Positions 60,686 through 63,427 of a DNA stretch of 63,427 nucleotides are shown here, one piece after another (the first letter of the stretch is position 1; every line of letters begins with the position of its first letter). Both the position numbers and the translations under genes were made by a program. The stretch is from Brevibacillus fortis. Its GTDB lineage: Bacteria; Bacillota; Bacilli; Brevibacillales; Brevibacillaceae. Below the pieces are notes generated by a model, which ran no database searches, had not been told where the DNA came from, and worked only from the letters and a program-made list of their open reading frames with translations. The stretch is taken from positions 1-63,427 of the forward strand of contig NZ_PXZM01000044.1 of assembly GCF_003013395.1 (NCBI RefSeq). The letters are read 5' to 3'.

Positions 60686-61150
60686 TTACTTCAACAGGAT
60701 TGCTGCGATCATCTGCTTTAAAATATTTGCCCGCAAACGATCCCGCAATTCAGCTTCTAGCGTCAATACGTTTCGAGAGGTCGCGATTTTCATCAAGGTG
60801 GCTTCCCTGATGTTGACTAATCCTTCCTCAAATAGTCTTTCTACGATCGCATTTCCCACACTCTGAGTGATGCTCTCACCAATTAGTTCTTCTGTTAGCA
60901 ATTCCTGCAAGCGTGCTTTGCTGACAATCTGCACCTTGCGTATGCGAATATACCCGCCGCCCCCGCGCTTACTCTCTACAATGTATCCTTTTTGAACGGT
61001 AAAGCGCGTATTGATGACGTAATTGATCTGAGACGGCACACATTGAAAATGGTCGGCAAGCTCACTACGCTGAATCTCGATCGATCCATTGGGACTGTTT
61101 GTAATGATGCTTTTTAAGTGATGTTCAATGATGTCCGAGATGTTACGCAA
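60686..61150 (-). CDS. ctsR: CtsR, repressor of class III heat-shock genes
   Basis: A 154-residue dimeric repressor. The winged helix has FQCVPSQINYVINTRFT and the glycine-rich wing RGGGGYIRI (62-70) that senses heat. The start codon is TTG at 61150 with AGGAGG 7 bases upstream. CtsR represses its own operon through the heptad operator at 61200-61216, and McsB inactivates it under stress. Confidence 0.97.
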   Translation of the reverse strand: MRNISDIIEHHLKSIITNSPNGSIEIQRSELADHFQCVPSQINYVINTRFTVQKGYIVESKRGGGGYIRIRKVQIVSKARLQELLTEELIGESITQSVGNAIVERLFEEGLVNIREATLMKIATSRNVLTLEAELRDRLRANILKQMIAAILLK

Positions 61151-61199
61151 GTCATCGCCTCCTATTCCTCTGTGTTGTTTTCTGTGTTCACCTATTGAC

Positions 61200-61216
61200 T
61201 TTGACTATCTTTGACG
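61200..61216 (-). promoter_or_regulatory. ctsR: CtsR operator
   Basis: On the minus strand CGTCAAAGATAGTCAAA matches the CtsR consensus RGTCAAANANRGTCAAA at all but the first base. A third GTCAA follows immediately. It starts 3 bases downstream of the -10 and covers the transcription start. Confidence 0.93.
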
Positions 61217-61219
61217 TTA

Positions 61220-61248
61220 ATTATAATGGGTTTAGTGCGTGCCCGCAA
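61220..61248 (-). promoter_or_regulatory. Sigma-A promoter of the ctsR operon
   Basis: On the minus strand -35 TTGCGG (61248-61243) and a perfect -10 TATAAT (61225-61220) are 17 bases apart, just upstream of the CtsR operator. Confidence 0.85.
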
Positions 61249-61312
61249 GTGTCCCTTACACATTCTAGTGTGGGCAAAAGAGGGTCGCTTGAAACTTGGA
61301 CATGATCAACAA

Positions 61313-61338
61313 AAAAACCACTCCCTGAGGAATGGTTT
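61313..61338 (-). terminator. Terminator after the HAD hydrolase gene
   Basis: On the minus strand AAACCA and TGGTTT, with inner CC/GG pairing, form a stem followed by TTTTG. Confidence 0.75.
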
Positions 61339-61345
61339 ATGTTTG

Positions 61346-62023
61346 TTATTGTGTATTGGTGTCGATTGCTGGCAAATGATTCAGTAGCTGAGAGAAGCTG
61401 GTGATGATGACATCTGCATCATCAAGCTCGCCTGGTTTGGCAAAACCAAAGTCGCATCCAATGGTAAATAAGCCGTTTGTCTTGCCTGCTTCCACGTCGG
61501 AGTGACGATCTCCTACCATGATGGCCTGCCCGATTTTGTAATCAGACAACAATTTTGCAACCAAGTCATTTTTGGAATGCGTACGGAAACGGCCAGCCGA
61601 GTACAGGTCGGTCATCAGCGGCTTTAACTCGTATTCCTGGCAAATGGCGTCAATGTACTCTTCCTGCCCATTGCTTGCTACAAACAAAGCAAATCCTTTT
61701 TCACGCAGCTTTTCCAAGGTTGATTTTACATCCGGATATAGCTCAGTCACTCTTTCTTTGAGTAACTGGATTTCATTGTCTAGCAAGAAGGCGTCTGCTG
61801 ATCGAATTGCTTCCTCACTCGCGCCTGGCAACAATTTGTCCCAAATCTGCTCGATCGTCATTCCCAGTACATTGATCAGTTCACGTTCGTCAGGGGTTTC
61901 CCCTTGCCATAGCCCTTTTTCACGAAGCTGGTCAAACGTTCGAATAAATGCGGGGGTCGACAGCTTTTCTGTTTGCAGTAACGTGCCATCCATATCAAAT
62001 AATATGGCGAATGGTACAGTCAT
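61346..62023 (-). CDS. HAD-family hydrolase, phosphoglycolate phosphatase-like
   Basis: A 225-residue haloacid dehalogenase phosphatase. Motif I is FDMDGTLLQT (about 8-17), with the Asp nucleophile and acid. Motif II is VASNG, motif III has the Lys of the KNDL segment and motif IV is VGDRHSDVEAG. The helical cap fits phosphoglycolate phosphatase or beta-phosphoglucomutase types. The start at 62023 has GGAGG 5 bases upstream. It is 29 bases from the glycosyltransferase gene and may be co-transcribed. Confidence 0.88.
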   Translation of the reverse strand: MTVPFAILFDMDGTLLQTEKLSTPAFIRTFDQLREKGLWQGETPDERELINVLGMTIEQIWDKLLPGASEEAIRSADAFLLDNEIQLLKERVTELYPDVKSTLEKLREKGFALFVASNGQEEYIDAICQEYELKPLMTDLYSAGRFRTHSKNDLVAKLLSDYKIGQAIMVGDRHSDVEAGKTNGLFTIGCDFGFAKPGELDDADVIITSFSQLLNHLPAIDTNTQ

Positions 62024-62052
62024 GGGTTCCTCCATTTTGTCTGGCTAGGCAG

Positions 62053-63174
62053 CTATTCTACTTCTCCTGGCAACATATTCATATCATCCATGATAAACTC
62101 GGTAATTCGTTGTGCAGCATCTGGCTTCGAGATTTTCTGTCCCATTCTACGCATATAATCCACCTTTGACGGGCTATGCAATAGTTCATCGATAAAGTAA
62201 ATCAACTGCTCCGACAGATTCGCATGTACGGCACATCCATTATTGAGCAAAAAGTGGCTATTCCTCTCTTCCTGTCCAGGCAGAGGGTTGTAAATAATCA
62301 TGGGTACCCGTTTACTCATTACTTCAGCTGATGTGAGTCCGCCTGATTTGGTGACAATTAAATCAGCCGTTTCCAAGTATTCGTGGAAGTTATTGATGAA
62401 TTTTAGAGGTACGACTTCATGGCGATACGTACGATTTAAAACTTTTTTGTACAGCTTGTCGTTTGTCCCTGTTAACACAAAGGTTTTCAGAGGAATGTTA
62501 ATCTCTTCTAGCCCATCTAATACCTTTTCCATCGAGCCGAGACCCAATCCGCCTCCTGACAGAATAATGCTCTTTTGTCCAGGAGCGAGGCCAAGCTTTT
62601 GCCGAATCAAATCGGGTTCCAATGGCAAGCTGAATTTTTTCATAATGGGAATGCCCATCGGAATGAATTTTTGATGGTCCTGTCGATAAACGTCTAACAA
62701 ATAATACAGTTGTTCATGACCGATGAAGTAATAATTGATATGGTGATTAATCCATGAGGGATGGATTGTATAGTCGGTAATGATCGTATAGATTGGTTCC
62801 TTCCAATCATTTCTCCCTTTCAGTACGGAGAGCATACAGCTTGCAAACGGATGCGTAGCAATAAAGGCATCCGGTTGTACACTGTTGATCAGCTTTTTTA
62901 GTTTGTTTGCCAATAACTTATTCATGAGCACATTCATATCGAAGAAACGGGTTTTTTCTGTATTATGATAAATTCTGCCCCACATCTTGGGTGACAGTCT
63001 TAGCAGATTCATATAGCTTTCCAGCAGAATCTTGTGGAAGGTGGGGCTAATATATTCCAACGTATCGATGATCATTGATGTGCAACCATTCTCGGCCAAG
63101 CTTTCTTGCATGGCCCGCGCTGCCTGGTTGTGCCCGTTACCGATGGAAGCGGAAAAGATTAGAATTTTTTTCAT
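62053..63174 (-). CDS. GT28 family glycosyltransferase, UgtP/MGDG-synthase type
   Basis: A 373-residue GT-B enzyme. It begins MKKILIFSASIGNGHNQAAR, the MGDG-synthase N-terminal motif with GNGH. It has LSGGGLGLGSMEKVL and the acceptor/UDP-sugar loop VTKSGGLTSAEVMSKRVPMI and NPLPGQEERNSHFL. Homologues transfer glucose or galactose to diacylglycerol to make membrane glycolipids and lipoteichoic acid anchors. Donor and acceptor are inferred. The start at 63174 has AAGGAG 8-9 bases upstream. It follows the rRNA operon terminator. Confidence 0.88.
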   Translation of the reverse strand: MKKILIFSASIGNGHNQAARAMQESLAENGCTSMIIDTLEYISPTFHKILLESYMNLLRLSPKMWGRIYHNTEKTRFFDMNVLMNKLLANKLKKLINSVQPDAFIATHPFASCMLSVLKGRNDWKEPIYTIITDYTIHPSWINHHINYYFIGHEQLYYLLDVYRQDHQKFIPMGIPIMKKFSLPLEPDLIRQKLGLAPGQKSIILSGGGLGLGSMEKVLDGLEEINIPLKTFVLTGTNDKLYKKVLNRTYRHEVVPLKFINNFHEYLETADLIVTKSGGLTSAEVMSKRVPMIIYNPLPGQEERNSHFLLNNGCAVHANLSEQLIYFIDELLHSPSKVDYMRRMGQKISKPDAAQRITEFIMDDMNMLPGEVE

Positions 63175-63334
63175 GAACGATTCTCCTTCATAACCTCGCC
63201 TACTCCAACGCCTGGATCAGGTACCTTCTCATGTTAGTCTACCCCAAGACCCGTCTGCAAGAGGGAACTTGTCGGTCATTCGGACTAACTTATCGACAAA
63301 ATCTTTGCGAGTTTGACTTTTTACTATAAAAACG

Positions 63335-63369
63335 AAAAACCTCCTTACCCATTCTGGGGTAAAGAGGTT
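63335..63369 (-). terminator. Terminator of the right-hand rRNA operon
   Basis: On the minus strand AACCTC-TTTACCCC pairs with GGGTAA-GGAGGTT around a short loop, followed by TTTTCG. It lies about 45 bases after the 23S 3' end. Confidence 0.85.
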
Positions 63370-63414
63370 GGTTTCATTCCCTGAAAACTGAATACGCATG
63401 ATTGCTAAGTGTGT

Positions 63415-63427
63415 GGATAAGTCCTCG
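63415..63427 (-). rRNA. rrl: 23S rRNA, 3' end (partial)
   Basis: On the minus strand the last 13 bases read CGAGGACTTATCC, the typical 3' end of Bacillales 23S rRNA (after ...ATCGGT). The rest of the gene lies beyond the right edge. No 5S sequence follows before the terminator. Confidence 0.8.

Noticed and set aside
63270..63310. TTGTCG/CGACAA inverted repeat upstream of the glycosyltransferase gene
   Set aside because: Only 6 bp with a loop of about 20 bases; likely chance.
1..63427. CRISPR arrays, insertion sequences, prophage, toxin-antitoxin or defence genes
   Set aside because: No repeats, transposases, integrases or related proteins were seen; nearly all of the window is explained by conserved core genes.

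Overview
The window is a chromosomal core segment of an endospore-forming Gram-positive bacterium. Protein sequences and gene order fit the order Bacillales, most likely Brevibacillus (family Paenibacillaceae); the genus is inferred from remembered similarity. Almost every gene reads leftwards (minus strand), in the order known from the Bacillus subtilis ctsR to rrnI region. Spore genes (gerD, pdaB, cwlD, kbaA, a SpoIIM-family gene), sigH, McsB/CtsR and ribosomal proteins with AGGAGG-type ribosome binding sites support this.

Both edges touch rRNA operons. At the left edge lie an rRNA promoter and boxA reading out of the window (5-106). At the right edge are the last 13 bases of a 23S rRNA gene (63415-63427), followed by a terminator with no 5S gene between.

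From right to left, the direction of most transcription: a GT28 glycosyltransferase and a HAD phosphatase; the CtsR-controlled ctsR-mcsA-mcsB-clpC operon; radA-disA; pssA; a divergent small conserved gene with a perfect consensus promoter; yacL-ispD-ispF-gltX; a cysteine T-box followed by cysE-cysS-mrnC-rlmB-rae1; sigH; rpmG-secE-nusG; rplK-rplA; an L10 leader with rplJ-rplL; an RsmC-like methyltransferase; rpoB-rpoC; the str operon (L7Ae protein, rpsL, rpsG, fusA, tuf); an inserted pair of a drug/metabolite transporter and a truncated haemoglobin; the S10-spc-alpha superoperon from rpsJ to rplQ; ecfA1-ecfA2-ecfT-truA; rplM-rpsI; cwlD, salA, gerD, kbaA, pdaB, a SpoIIM-family gene and an unknown 92-residue gene.

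Together these genes supply transcription (RpoA, RpoB, RpoC, NusG, SigH), translation (most ribosomal proteins, EF-Tu, EF-G, IF1, two tRNA synthetases), secretion (SecY, SecE), protein quality control (McsA, McsB, ClpC), c-di-AMP signalling (DisA), isoprenoid and cysteine supply, and spore formation and germination. No mobile element, CRISPR array, prophage or defence system was found. The most interesting content is regulatory: a terminator in the rpoB leader, a 12-bp inverted repeat between fusA and tuf, a nested stem-loop ahead of rpoA, a hairpin between the nusG ribosome binding site and start codon, and a probable relic of the KOW-domain gene between map and infA.
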